Below are positions 7,726 to 14,603 of a stretch of DNA of 14,603 nt, piece by piece. Each line of letters opens with the position of its first letter. Positions within the stretch are counted from its first letter, which is position 1. Both the position numbers and the translations under genes were made by a program. Below the pieces are notes generated by a model. It did no database searches. It worked only from the letters and a program-made list of their open reading frames with translations, and was not told the DNA's origin. Source of the stretch: CAZSDW01 sp964605705 (lineage in GTDB: Bacteria; Fidelibacterota; UBA2242); the NCBI GenBank assembly GCA_964605705.1, contig CAZSDW010000064.1, positions 1-14,603 on the forward strand. The letters are read 5' to 3'.

Positions 7726-7854
7726 ATTAACTTAACCGATGATCACCTAAAAATTGATCCCTTCACACTAAGATCAGATTTTCAGTTACCAAAATTATAA
7801 AAAAACCTTAAATTTTGCTCCAACATATTTAAGTTTTCCTGAACAACGTTTGAA

Positions 7855-8928
7855 ATGGTGAAACGAAAAATGGAAAAGATACATGCGAATCTCGTTTTAG
7901 AGGACGGGAGCATCTTCGAAGGAGAATCATTCGGCGCCGAAACTGCGTCCGCCGGGGAAGTGGTTTTCAACACCGGCATGGTCGGATATCCGGAGAGCCT
8001 GACCGATCCTTCTTACTATGGGCAAATCCTGGTTCTGACATATCCGCTGGTTGGAAATTATGGCATTCCGAAAAATGATTTTAGTACCGAAACAGGCTAT
8101 TTCGAATCGGACCGAATCCAGGTCAAAGGATTGATCGTTTCCGAAGAATCAGTCAAATACAGTCACTGGCAGGCGTTTCAAAGTCTTTCGAACTGGCTGA
8201 CGGATGCGAAAATATCGGCAATCAGTGGTATTGATACCCGATGTCTGACCCGGAAACTACGGGAAAAAGGGACCATGCTGGGGAAGATTGTTATCGATAA
8301 TGATATTGAATTTTACGATCCAAATCAGGTTAATATTGTCAGAGATGTGAGTCCTTCGGAGGCGAATACTATCGGCAAGGGAAACAAACGGGTTGCCTTG
8401 CTGGATTGCGGCTGTAAATTGAGTATTATCCGCAGTCTCCTGCGTCGAAATGTCGAAGTCCTGCGGCTGCCCTGGGACACTGATATCCGTCAGTACGAAT
8501 TTGACGGTCTACTAATTTCCAATGGCCCGGGAAATCCAAAAGAATGTCATCCGCCTGTCGAGAGTGCTAGATATACCATTGAAAATAATATTCCAACTTT
8601 CGGAATTTGTCTCGGAAACCAGATCATCGCACTGGCAGCCGGAGCGGATACTTACAAACTGAAATACGGACATCGCGGGCAGAACCAGCCCGTTCAGGAA
8701 CACGGAACTGATAAATGCGTGATTACTTCACAAAACCATGGTTTTGCTGTCGATGACGATTCAATTCCCGAAGGTTGGTTACCCTGGTTTCAAAACCTGA
8801 ATGATAATACCAATGAAGGCATTATCCACGATTCCGGGCGGTTTATGAGTGTGCAGTTTCATCCGGAAGCGATGCCGGGTCCGGAAGACGCGGATTTCAT
8901 CTTTGATAAATTTATTGAAATGCTGTGA
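7855..8928 (+). CDS. carA: Carbamoyl-phosphate synthase small (glutaminase) subunit
   Basis: This subunit hydrolyses glutamine and channels ammonia to CarB for carbamoyl phosphate synthesis (pyrimidines and arginine). It has 357 aa; E. coli CarA has 382. The N-terminal CPSase domain begins LVLEDGSIFEGESFGA. The class I amidotransferase domain (about 178-355) has SNGPGNPKEC, the nucleophile C252 in GICLGNQ, the KYGHRGQNQPV block, TSQNHGFAV, and H336/E338 in VQFHPEA, so the catalytic triad is complete. The residue after CLG is Asn (N255), where E. coli has His. Neither the ATG at 7855 nor the ATG at 7870 (MEKIHANLVLEDG) has a good ribosome site; 7870 gives the more family-typical N-terminus. 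carB follows 134 nt downstream, separated by repeat-like DNA, so the pair is not tightly coupled. Confidence 0.96.
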   Translation: MVKRKMEKIHANLVLEDGSIFEGESFGAETASAGEVVFNTGMVGYPESLTDPSYYGQILVLTYPLVGNYGIPKNDFSTETGYFESDRIQVKGLIVSEESVKYSHWQAFQSLSNWLTDAKISAISGIDTRCLTRKLREKGTMLGKIVIDNDIEFYDPNQVNIVRDVSPSEANTIGKGNKRVALLDCGCKLSIIRSLLRRNVEVLRLPWDTDIRQYEFDGLLISNGPGNPKECHPPVESARYTIENNIPTFGICLGNQIIALAAGADTYKLKYGHRGQNQPVQEHGTDKCVITSQNHGFAVDDDSIPEGWLPWFQNLNDNTNEGIIHDSGRFMSVQFHPEAMPGPEDADFIFDKFIEML

Positions 8929-8930
8929 TT

Positions 8931-9036
8931 GAGCCACGGATTTACACAGATACACACAGATATTAATTGACAAATGAATTTGAAAATAATATATAATGAC
9001 CTCAGTATTCTCTGCGAACTCTGCGGTTAAATAAAA
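8931..9036. repeat. Dispersed-type intergenic repeat between carA and carB
   Basis: The segment starts GAGCCACGGATTTACACAGA with a tandem-like ACACAGATACACACAGAT and ends CTCTGCGAACTCTGCGG followed by TTAAATAAAA. Both parts have the wording of a repeat I recognise from many environmental bacterial genomes ("CCACGGATTTACACAGAT" and "CTCTGCGNNCTCTGCGGTTAA"). The internal doublet CTCTGCGAA/CTCTGCGG is also visible. No second copy is present in this window, so its repeat status rests on recall. Confidence 0.55.
8967..8997 (+). promoter_or_regulatory. carB: Candidate carB promoter inside the carA-carB gap
   Basis: A perfect TTGACA (8967-8972) is followed by TATATA (8990-8995, 17-nt spacer), overlapping a perfect TATAAT (8992-8997, 19-nt spacer). 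It is about 65 nt upstream of the carB ATG, in the right orientation. This would let carB be transcribed independently of carA. Sigma70-like rules are assumed; if the host uses a Bacteroidetes-type sigma factor, this motif may not work. Confidence 0.5.
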
Positions 9037-9062
9037 CCAGGTCATTAACATTGGATCATCGG

Positions 9063-12000
9063 ATGGATAAATCACTAAAGAAAGTCATTATACTCGGAAG
9101 CGCCGCTCTGAAAATCGGAGAAGCCGGCGAATTTGACTATTCCGGCAGTCAGGCAATCAAGGCGCTCAAGCAGGAGGGAATTCATACCATTCTGGTGAAT
9201 CCCAATATCGCCACGATTCAGACGTCGGAAGACCTGGCGGATGAAGTCTATTTCCTGCCGGTCAATGCCGATTTTGTCGAGAAAGTGATTCAAAAAACCA
9301 AGCCCGATGGCATTCTGCTTGGTTTCGGTGGACAAACAGCATTGAATACCGGGCTCCAGCTGCAGAAGAATGGTGTATTTGAAAAATATAATGTCAGGGT
9401 CCTCGGGACGCATATTTCCACAATTCTGGAAACCGAAGACAGACACCTCTTTATTGATAAACTGAATGAAATCGATGTCAAGACTGCCCGCAGTGCCACA
9501 GCTGAGTCAATTGCTGAAGCCTTAAAAATTGCCGATGAAATCGATTATCCTGTTATGGTCAGGATCGCTTTTGCATTGGGTGGATTGGGCTCGGGAATCT
9601 GCATTAATAAGGATGAACTGACTCAAAAAGTTGCTAAAGCGCTGACCTATACCAATCAGGTGCTGATCGAAGAATATCTGCTCGGCTGGAAAGAGGTTGA
9701 ATATGAAGTGATGTGCGACCGTTTCAGCAATTGTATCACGATCTGCAATATGGAAAACTTGGATCCCATGGGCATCCACACCGGCGAAAGTATCGTCGTC
9801 GCACCCAGTCAGACCCTGTCCAATCATGATTATCATAAGTTGCGGACAATTGCGATAAAAACCATTCGCCATCTTGGGATTGTGGGCGAATGTAATATCC
9901 AATACGCTTATCATCCCCAATCCGATGATTACCGGGTCATTGAAGTCAATGCCCGGCTCTCCCGGAGTTCGGCACTGGCATCCAAAGCCACCGGCTATCC
10001 GATTGCCTTTATCGCTGCAAAACTGGCGCTGGGTTTCGGTCTGCATGAACTGAAAAATTCGATTACTCAGACAACATCTGCCTTTTTTGAACCGGCGCTG
10101 GATTACTGCGTGGTGAAAATTCCGAAGTGGGATTTGAAAAAATTTCGGCTGGTGTCCCGGCAGATTGGATCAGGAATGAAATCCGTCGGCGAAGTGATGG
10201 CGATCGGGCGCAATTTTGAAGAGGCGCTGCAAAAGGGCATTCGGATGCTCGAAAGTGGAGCATGCGGAATTGTCGGGAATAAGCAGTTGAACTTTCAGGA
10301 CCTGGATGATGAGCTGCAAAAACCAACCGAAGAACGCATTTTTGCAATTGCGGAAGCAATCAAGCAAAATTATTCAGTTACAAAAATCCATGAACTGACC
10401 CATATCGATCGCTGGTTTATTTATAAAATCAAAAATATTGTCGAAACCGAACTGGCACTTCGCAATGCTTCAAAAAAAATCCCTGCCGAATTGCTGAAGA
10501 CCGCTAAGAAATCAGGTTTCTCTGACCTTCAAATTGGAAATATCACCGGTCAAAAAACCGAGGTCATTAAAAAATGGCGGGAAGAATACCGGATATTTCC
10601 GAAAATTCGGCAGATCGATACACTTGCTGCGGAATATCCGGCAAAAACCAATTATCTGTACCTGAGTTATCATGCCGATGAACATGATCTGAAAGAATTC
10701 GATGCCAATACAGTTGTTATTCTGGGTTCAGGCGCTTACCGCATCGGGAGTTCTGTGGAATTCGACTGGAGTTGTGTCAATACTGGCAAGACATTACGCA
10801 AACTTGGATATTCAACAATCCTGGTGAATTATAATCCCGAGACTGTCAGTACCGATTATGATGAGGTGGATTACCTGATTTTTGACGAAATCAGCCAGGA
10901 ATCGGTAACCGAAATTTATCGCATGTTCAATCCGATCGGTGTAATTGTTTCCGTCGGTGGTCAAATTCCCAATAACCTGGCGCTTAAACTTCATAAAGAG
11001 GGTATCCGGATTTTAGGGACTTCACCGGAAAGTATCGATCAGGCTGAAAACCGGCGTCGTTTTTCCAATCTGCTGGATAAACTTGGTATCGATCAACCAA
11101 CCTGGAAGGAACTGACGTCGATTGAGGAAGCCAAACAGTTTGCCGGGGATTATCATTATCCCGTACTTATTCGACCTTCTTATGTGTTGAGTGGCGCTGC
11201 AATGGCAGTTGCTTCCAACGATGTAGAGCTGGAGCAATATCTGAAAAAAGCGGTGACACTCTCACCGGACCATCCGACAGTGATCAGTAAATTCCTGGAA
11301 AATGCCAAGGAAATAGAATTTGATGCGGTAGCGCAAAACGGTGAAATCATTGCCTATGCCATCTCTGAACACGTGGAAAATGCCGGCGTTCATTCCGGCG
11401 ATGCAACCCTGGTATTTCCACCGCAGCGAACGTACCTGGAAACCATCCGTCGGGTACGCATGATCTCCCGAAAAATAGCCGGGGCACTATCGATTAACGG
11501 ACCCTTTAATATTCAATTTATTGCCAAATATAATCAGGTCAAGGTGATCGAATGCAACCTGCGAGCATCACGGAGTTTTCCCTTTATTTCAAAAGTGCTG
11601 AAGAAGAATTTTATCGATATGGCAACCCGGGTAATTATGCGGGTACCGGTGCAGAAGTGGTCAAGTTCATCCTTCGAGCTGGATTATGTGGGCGTGAAAG
11701 CGCCGCAGTTCTCGTTTACCCGTCTGCAGGGCGCTGATCCGACACTGGGTGTGGAAATGGCGTCCACCGGCGAAGTTGCCTGCCTGGGTGAAAATTTCGA
11801 AGAGGCTTTCCTGAAATCGTTGATATCGGTGGGCTATAAATTGCCATTTAAAAGTGTCCTGTTGTCCACCGGTCCGATTGCGTCAAAAGCTGAATTGCTC
11901 GATGGCATCCGATTTTTAAGTAAATCTGGAATTACACTATATGCAACCGGTGGTACGGCGAGTTTTCTGAAAGTCAACCAGATACCGGTAGAAATGCTGA

Positions 12001-12251
12001 ACTGGCCGCTGGATGAGGAATCACCCAACTGTATTGATTATATTAAAGAGGGTAAAATCGACCTGGTGATCAATATTCCCAAGAATTACCAGAACGAGGA
12101 ACTGACCAACGGTTACCTGATCCGGCGGGCTGCGGTGGATTATAATGTCATGCTGATTACCAATCGCCAGATTGCGATGCGCTTCATTGAATCCATTTCC
12201 CGGGGCGCCCAGGACAAGATGGATATCCGCAGCTGGCAGGAATATAATTAG
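9063..12251 (+). CDS. carB: Carbamoyl-phosphate synthase large subunit
   Basis: This subunit makes carbamoyl phosphate from bicarbonate, ammonia and two ATP. It has 1062 aa (E. coli 1073) in the usual order. The first synthetase half starts GSAALKIGEAGEFDYSGSQ and has an ATP-grasp domain with ALGGLGSG and EVNARLSRSSALASKATGYP. An oligomerisation domain follows at about 400-540. The second half begins GSGAYRIGSSVEFDWS and contains a second ATP-grasp with RPSYVLSGAAM and ECNLRASRSFPFISK. The C-terminal MGS-like regulatory domain (about 925-1050) contains LYATGGTASFL and YLIRRAAVDYNV. The N-terminal wording is of the Bacteroidetes/Chlorobi and eukaryotic CAD type. I chose the ATG at 9063; a TTG at 9051 in the same frame would add four residues, and neither has a strong Shine-Dalgarno. 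No frameshift or missing domain is seen. Confidence 0.97.
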   Translation: MDKSLKKVIILGSAALKIGEAGEFDYSGSQAIKALKQEGIHTILVNPNIATIQTSEDLADEVYFLPVNADFVEKVIQKTKPDGILLGFGGQTALNTGLQLQKNGVFEKYNVRVLGTHISTILETEDRHLFIDKLNEIDVKTARSATAESIAEALKIADEIDYPVMVRIAFALGGLGSGICINKDELTQKVAKALTYTNQVLIEEYLLGWKEVEYEVMCDRFSNCITICNMENLDPMGIHTGESIVVAPSQTLSNHDYHKLRTIAIKTIRHLGIVGECNIQYAYHPQSDDYRVIEVNARLSRSSALASKATGYPIAFIAAKLALGFGLHELKNSITQTTSAFFEPALDYCVVKIPKWDLKKFRLVSRQIGSGMKSVGEVMAIGRNFEEALQKGIRMLESGACGIVGNKQLNFQDLDDELQKPTEERIFAIAEAIKQNYSVTKIHELTHIDRWFIYKIKNIVETELALRNASKKIPAELLKTAKKSGFSDLQIGNITGQKTEVIKKWREEYRIFPKIRQIDTLAAEYPAKTNYLYLSYHADEHDLKEFDANTVVILGSGAYRIGSSVEFDWSCVNTGKTLRKLGYSTILVNYNPETVSTDYDEVDYLIFDEISQESVTEIYRMFNPIGVIVSVGGQIPNNLALKLHKEGIRILGTSPESIDQAENRRRFSNLLDKLGIDQPTWKELTSIEEAKQFAGDYHYPVLIRPSYVLSGAAMAVASNDVELEQYLKKAVTLSPDHPTVISKFLENAKEIEFDAVAQNGEIIAYAISEHVENAGVHSGDATLVFPPQRTYLETIRRVRMISRKIAGALSINGPFNIQFIAKYNQVKVIECNLRASRSFPFISKVLKKNFIDMATRVIMRVPVQKWSSSSFELDYVGVKAPQFSFTRLQGADPTLGVEMASTGEVACLGENFEEAFLKSLISVGYKLPFKSVLLSTGPIASKAELLDGIRFLSKSGITLYATGGTASFLKVNQIPVEMLNWPLDEESPNCIDYIKEGKIDLVINIPKNYQNEELTNGYLIRRAAVDYNVMLITNRQIAMRFIESISRGAQDKMDIRSWQEYN

Positions 12252-12274
12252 CAAAGCCTCACAGGTTTAAACTT

Positions 12275-12299
12275 TACAACTGTTTTTATAATAGTTGTA
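12275..12299 (+). terminator. Possible weak hairpin terminator after carB
   Basis: TACAACT (12275-12281) and AGTTGTA (12293-12299) form a 7-bp stem with an 11-nt AT-rich loop, 24 nt after the carB stop, and are followed by an AT-rich but not T-only stretch. The stem is short and the U-tract poor, so it may not terminate efficiently. Confidence 0.3.
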
Positions 12300-12452
12300 T
12301 TTATATTTACTACCGTGTTATTACTGGTAAAACTGCAAATCTTGAGTCAGTTATTTTTCATCCGGCTACTCCGAACTGTAGAAAGATTGTATGGTGATGT
12401 AACAGGCAAAGGACAATCAGGGGAATTAAATCAATCAAATGGAGAAAATGTA

Positions 12453-13667
12453 ATGAAAAAAGCAATTATCATTTTACTGGCAATGTTGCTCTATACGTGC
12501 GACAATGACAATAATAATTCAATAAACGATGATTGTCAAACTGAATTGCAAACGCTCATAGACAACAAATGGAATGACTATACGTCTGCCAGGGAAAATT
12601 ATCCCGGTGGATATGCCCTCCAGGTTATTGCCGGTGATGAGGAATATTATGTTGCGTCAGGGGAACTGGCAGCATCCGATAATCAAATCCATTTCCGTGG
12701 CGGAAGCACCACCAAATCGTTTACAGCCGCTGGAATCCTGTTGTTGCATCAGCAGGGTTTATTGAATATCAATCATTATATAACAGACCCAATGCCGGGG
12801 AAAAGCGAAAGCTATCTTCCGGATACAGATGACTTTAATATCCCAAATAAAAGTGAGATCACCATCAAACTCCTGTTGCAAAACCGAGCCGGTGTTTTTG
12901 ACCTGATAAATTCAGACGTTCCCGATACAGTGACAGCCGCTTACGCCGGGTTGCGGTATGCGGATTATGTCATAGAAGTCCTGGGCGAGCCAACGCATAC
13001 TTTCACAACAGAGGAAATGACCAGTGTAGTTGCGCAGCATCAATTATGCTATTTTAAACCAGGTGAAGAGTTCCATTATTCGGATACGGGATTCAATCTG
13101 CTCGGTTATATCATCGAACGGGTCTCGGGCGAAAGTTATGCTGATTTTATTACCACGAACCTGTTAACTCCGAATGAACTGATGGAAACGACATTCCCGT
13201 CCACTGGCACAGCTGTGACGTTACCTGCCGAATTTGCCTCCAGCTATGCTTATTATATGGGTGAATCGTATGATCTGACGGAAGTCAATCCCTCGATGCA
13301 TCAGGCGGAGGGGAATGTGGTCACCACACCACACGATTTAACGAAATGGATGATGCGGCTGCTGAAAGGCGAAGCCGGGATCGACCGCAAATATATCCAA
13401 TTCCTGATGATGGATTGCCAGCCTACTCTTGAATCCCACCAATACTACGGTCTGGGCTGTGTCTATACGCCCGGACTGGGCTACGGTCATAATGGCGGAA
13501 CGTCGTGTTACTTCACGGTTTCCCGCTATGATCCCGAACTGGATTTGGCGTTTACATCATTTACCAATGTCTGGGATTATAATGCGTTCGAGACCGATAT
13601 GTACACTCAATTATTTGAATTATACGATCTGTCTCTGGCGGCAAAGGAAGTTTTAGCAGAGGATTAG
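12453..13667 (+). CDS. Putative lipoprotein serine hydrolase (beta-lactamase/DD-peptidase family)
   Basis: This 404-aa protein belongs to the class C beta-lactamase / D-Ala-D-Ala carboxypeptidase / esterase superfamily (PF00144 type). MKKAIIILLAMLLYTC is a short signal with a lipobox-like LYTC, so C16 may be lipidated, followed by an Asn/Asp-rich linker. Catalytic motifs are S85-T-T-K88 (GGSTTKSFTA), Y209-S-D (FHYSDTGFNLLG, the YxN box with Asp at the third position) and H346-N-G (GYGHNGGTS, the KTG-equivalent box). It could be a peptidase acting on peptidoglycan, an esterase or an unrelated hydrolase; resistance to beta-lactams cannot be inferred. The ATG at 12453 has GGAG 8 nt upstream and gives the signal peptide. 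An open frame extends to 12315, but that stretch does not look coding. The 200 nt before it hold only the post-carB hairpin. Confidence 0.88.
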   Translation: MKKAIIILLAMLLYTCDNDNNNSINDDCQTELQTLIDNKWNDYTSARENYPGGYALQVIAGDEEYYVASGELAASDNQIHFRGGSTTKSFTAAGILLLHQQGLLNINHYITDPMPGKSESYLPDTDDFNIPNKSEITIKLLLQNRAGVFDLINSDVPDTVTAAYAGLRYADYVIEVLGEPTHTFTTEEMTSVVAQHQLCYFKPGEEFHYSDTGFNLLGYIIERVSGESYADFITTNLLTPNELMETTFPSTGTAVTLPAEFASSYAYYMGESYDLTEVNPSMHQAEGNVVTTPHDLTKWMMRLLKGEAGIDRKYIQFLMMDCQPTLESHQYYGLGCVYTPGLGYGHNGGTSCYFTVSRYDPELDLAFTSFTNVWDYNAFETDMYTQLFELYDLSLAAKEVLAED

Positions 13668-13686
13668 GTCTTGTTATTCAATCCTA

Positions 13687-13719
13687 AACCTTCCGAAGGT
13701 TTAAAACCTTCGGAAGGTT
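13687..13719. repeat. Perfect 16-bp inverted repeat downstream of the serine hydrolase
   Basis: AACCTTCCGAAGGTTT (13687-13702) is exactly complementary to AAACCTTCGGAAGGTT (13704-13719). Each arm is itself nearly palindromic. It starts 20 nt after the stop codon and could act as a rho-independent-like transcript end (no T-tract follows) or be a mobile palindromic repeat. Confidence 0.7.
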
Positions 13720-13734
13720 AGAGCCTCAATACCC

Positions 13735-13785
13735 GTAGAGGCAATTCTTCGCCGAAGCGGGATCATTGACATGAATTGCCCCTAC
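13735..13785. repeat. Palindromic repeat, copy 3 (with a 25-nt insert at its centre)
   Basis: GTAGAGGCAATTC (13735-13747) pairs with GAATTGCCCCTAC (13773-13785) with one mismatch. The arms match the GTAGxGGC / GCCCCTAC outer arms of the other copies. Unlike them, the two halves are separated by 25 nt, which includes a small TTCGCCGAA palindrome (13748-13756). Confidence 0.7.
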
Positions 13786-13806
13786 CATGAAATACGTAAT
13801 CGTAAT

Positions 13807-13824
13807 GGCACGGCATGCCGTGCC
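13807..13824. repeat. Palindromic repeat, copy 4 (perfect 18-bp palindrome)
   Basis: GGCACGGCATGCCGTGCC is a perfect palindrome followed by CCAAC. It shares the GGCxxxxGCC architecture of its neighbours but with a different core. Confidence 0.7.
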
Positions 13825-13845
13825 CCAACAAAATAAATCAAACCC

Positions 13846-13869
13846 GTAGCGGCGCAAGGCATTGCGCCC
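13846..13869. repeat. Palindromic repeat, copy 5
   Basis: After a GTAGC start, GGCGCAA (13851-13857) pairs with TTGCGCC (13862-13868) across a 4-nt loop, GGCA. The left end has the GTAGxGGC arm of the family. Confidence 0.65.
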
Positions 13870-13899
13870 AACCGCCAAATCCAAAACAATCATCTTCCC

Positions 13900-13922
13900 G
13901 GCGCATAACCATGCGCCCCTAC
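13900..13922. repeat. Palindromic repeat, copy 6
   Basis: GGCGCAT (13900-13906) pairs with ATGCGCC (13911-13917) across AACC, and the right end reads GCCCCTAC like copies 1 and 3. Confidence 0.65.
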
Positions 13923-13937
13923 GACAGACGATGAACC

Positions 13938-13962
13938 TGTAGCAATGCAAGGCATCACGCCC
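13938..13962. repeat. Palindromic repeat, copy 7 (decayed)
   Basis: GTAGCAATGCAAGGCATCACGC keeps the GTAGC start and an ATGC/GCAT core (13945-13948 with 13952-13955), but the outer stem is mismatched. It looks like a degenerate member of the same family. The 40 nt from here to the next gene's stop hold nothing I recognise. Confidence 0.45.
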
Positions 13963-14002
13963 AATCTTGTAGTGTTGCAGCCAGATAATGTTTTATGTCT
14001 TG

Positions 14003-14603
14003 TTAAAAATAAATCAGATGCTTTTCAATTGCAGGATATATTTTATCGATATCTTTCTGAATTTCGATGGTTTTACTTAAAGCGGTCACAATCCGGCAGT
14101 AGCGCGGTGCATCATCCATTATGCGACCTTTACGATCTTTCAGGTATTTTTGTAATACCTGATAACCACCAATATGATATTGCCAAACTTCCGTGGCAAT
14201 ACCTTCAAAATACTTATCCGGATTGATATAAATTCGCTGCTCATCTTCTATGTAAGTGATTTTTTCTACTCGGTTGTTATCGCCACAACCTTGAAATTTA
14301 GCAATTGGAACATCAAGCAGCGGACATTTCAACAAATGCAAGTCTGCCAGAGTATTACCCAGTTTGCCGATTGCCTTGAAAAGCTTATAATCTGCCGTGA
14401 ACGGCACACGGGGAAAGTCGATCTTCAAAAACTCAGCAAAAGTCTCGCGGTAGATATTGCTATAAAATACACCGTAAATGTAGTAGAGTATATCTTCCGG
14501 TGATGCTTTCTTTCTATAAACGGACTCTAATTTTTCAAAAATGATTGGTGAAATATTGGGTTTTCTACCGTATTTTTCCCTTGGTTCAAAAAGCATCATG
14601 GTA
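14003..14603 (-). CDS. Type ISP restriction-modification enzyme, C-terminal specificity domain (partial)
   Basis: The visible 199 codons are the 3' end of a gene on the minus strand. The frame is open to the window edge; two Met codons near the edge (14599, 14596) are probably internal. The protein has PEDILYYIYGVFYSNIYRETFAEFLKIDFPRVPF in spirit of the family (motif at about residues 34-67 from 14599), then LGNTLADLHLL and VWQYHIGGYQVLQKYLKDRKGR. These are, from memory, typical of the C-terminal target-recognition domain of single-polypeptide Type ISP enzymes (LlaGI/LlaBIII-like). Such enzymes carry nuclease, helicase and DNA methyltransferase domains in the part that would lie outside the window. 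The frame has no internal stop. Whether the whole enzyme is intact cannot be seen. Confidence 0.82.
   Translation of the reverse strand, partial: TMMLFEPREKYGRKPNISPIIFEKLESVYRKKASPEDILYYIYGVFYSNIYRETFAEFLKIDFPRVPFTADYKLFKAIGKLGNTLADLHLLKCPLLDVPIAKFQGCGDNNRVEKITYIEDEQRIYINPDKYFEGIATEVWQYHIGGYQVLQKYLKDRKGRIMDDAPRYCRIVTALSKTIEIQKDIDKIYPAIEKHLIYF

Larger units (their letters stand above)
7334..7854. other. Divergent intergenic region (tldD | carA) with several hairpins
   Basis: No credible gene is visible in this 0.5-kb gap between two divergent transcription units, which must hold the promoters of both. Beyond the two GCCCCTAC-type palindromes listed separately, it contains GTCCCGT/ACGGGAC (7496-7502 with 7507-7513, 4-nt loop) and AAACCATT/AATGGTTT (7584-7591 with 7594-7601). 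It also has a near direct repeat, ATCCTGGG / ATCCTGGGG, around 7540-7560. TTACCA (7786-7791) and TAAATT (7809-7814), spaced 17 nt, are a weak candidate promoter for carA. I see no recognisable pyrimidine-responsive attenuator or riboswitch. Confidence 0.5.

Noticed and set aside
7334..7854. Pyrimidine-responsive attenuator or riboswitch before carA
   Set aside because: No terminator/antiterminator pair with a U-tract or PyrR-binding-like loop is discernible before the start codon.
9522..10046. 174-codon minus-strand frame inside carB
   Set aside because: It lies wholly antisense to conserved carB ATP-grasp sequence, with no ribosome site or domain.
12315..12452. N-terminal extension of the serine hydrolase from an ATG at 12315
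   Set aside because: It would bury the signal peptide 46 residues in; the extension is not protein-like and the 12453 start has a GGAG site.
13735..13962. CRISPR-like array beside the restriction-modification gene
   Set aside because: The units are variable palindromes at irregular distances; there is no constant direct repeat with unique spacers and no cas gene in the window.
13735..13962. Integron attC-site array, given an integron-integrase-like remnant at the left end
   Set aside because: The palindromes lack the R/L box organisation and cassette genes between them, and the integrase remnant is over 13 kb away and lacks its N-terminal part.

Overview
The window looks like chromosomal DNA of an uncultured, mid-GC, Gram-negative-type bacterium. 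The carB product has the N-terminal signature (ALKIGEAGEFDYSGSQ) that I associate with Bacteroidetes/Chlorobi-related bacteria and with eukaryotic CAD-type enzymes. There is also a Tat-type signal on TldD, a lipoprotein-like signal on a serine hydrolase, and several palindromic intergenic repeats of a kind common in environmental genomes. An FCB-group origin (Marinimicrobia/Calditrichota-like) is my best guess, but it is inference. Good Shine-Dalgarno sequences precede several genes (AAAGGAGG before tldD, AGGAGT before the mscS-like gene, AAGGAG before the transposase).

Layout. Bases 1-169 are the 5' end of an IS256-family insertion sequence running leftward off the window. It abuts the C-terminal third of a tyrosine recombinase (about 171-371), which it appears to have cut. 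From 7333 down to 384 all genes lie on the minus strand, in transcription order: tldD, tldE/pmbA (6-nt gap), an MscS-type channel, a half-size ArsP/COG0701 permease, a sulfatase-superfamily protein, and an exported fused MsrB-MsrA. A 0.5-kb divergent intergenic region (7334-7854) with several hairpins separates this block from plus-strand carA and carB. These two are split by about 134 nt of repeat-like DNA that holds a consensus-like promoter. After carB come a putative lipoprotein serine hydrolase of the beta-lactamase/DD-peptidase family, a 0.33-kb intergenic region packed with inverted repeats, and, on the minus strand at the right edge, the C-terminal target-recognition part of a Type ISP restriction-modification enzyme.

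How the genes work together. carA and carB make carbamoyl phosphate for pyrimidines and arginine. tldD and tldE form a predicted heteromeric metalloprotease. The exported MsrBA repairs oxidised methionines outside the cytoplasm. The mscS-like gene and the permease may be co-transcribed membrane genes. The others share no obvious pathway, and the minus-strand block looks like a loose run of genes, not one functional operon.

I do not see a convincing wholly new multi-gene system. The most interesting signals are the palindromic repeat family whose arms are constant while its self-complementary cores vary, the repeat and promoter between carA and carB, the Tat signal on TldD without one on TldE, and a sulfatase-fold enzyme with Thr in place of the formylglycine cysteine. 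Both ends of the window are accessory DNA (IS plus broken integrase; restriction-modification).
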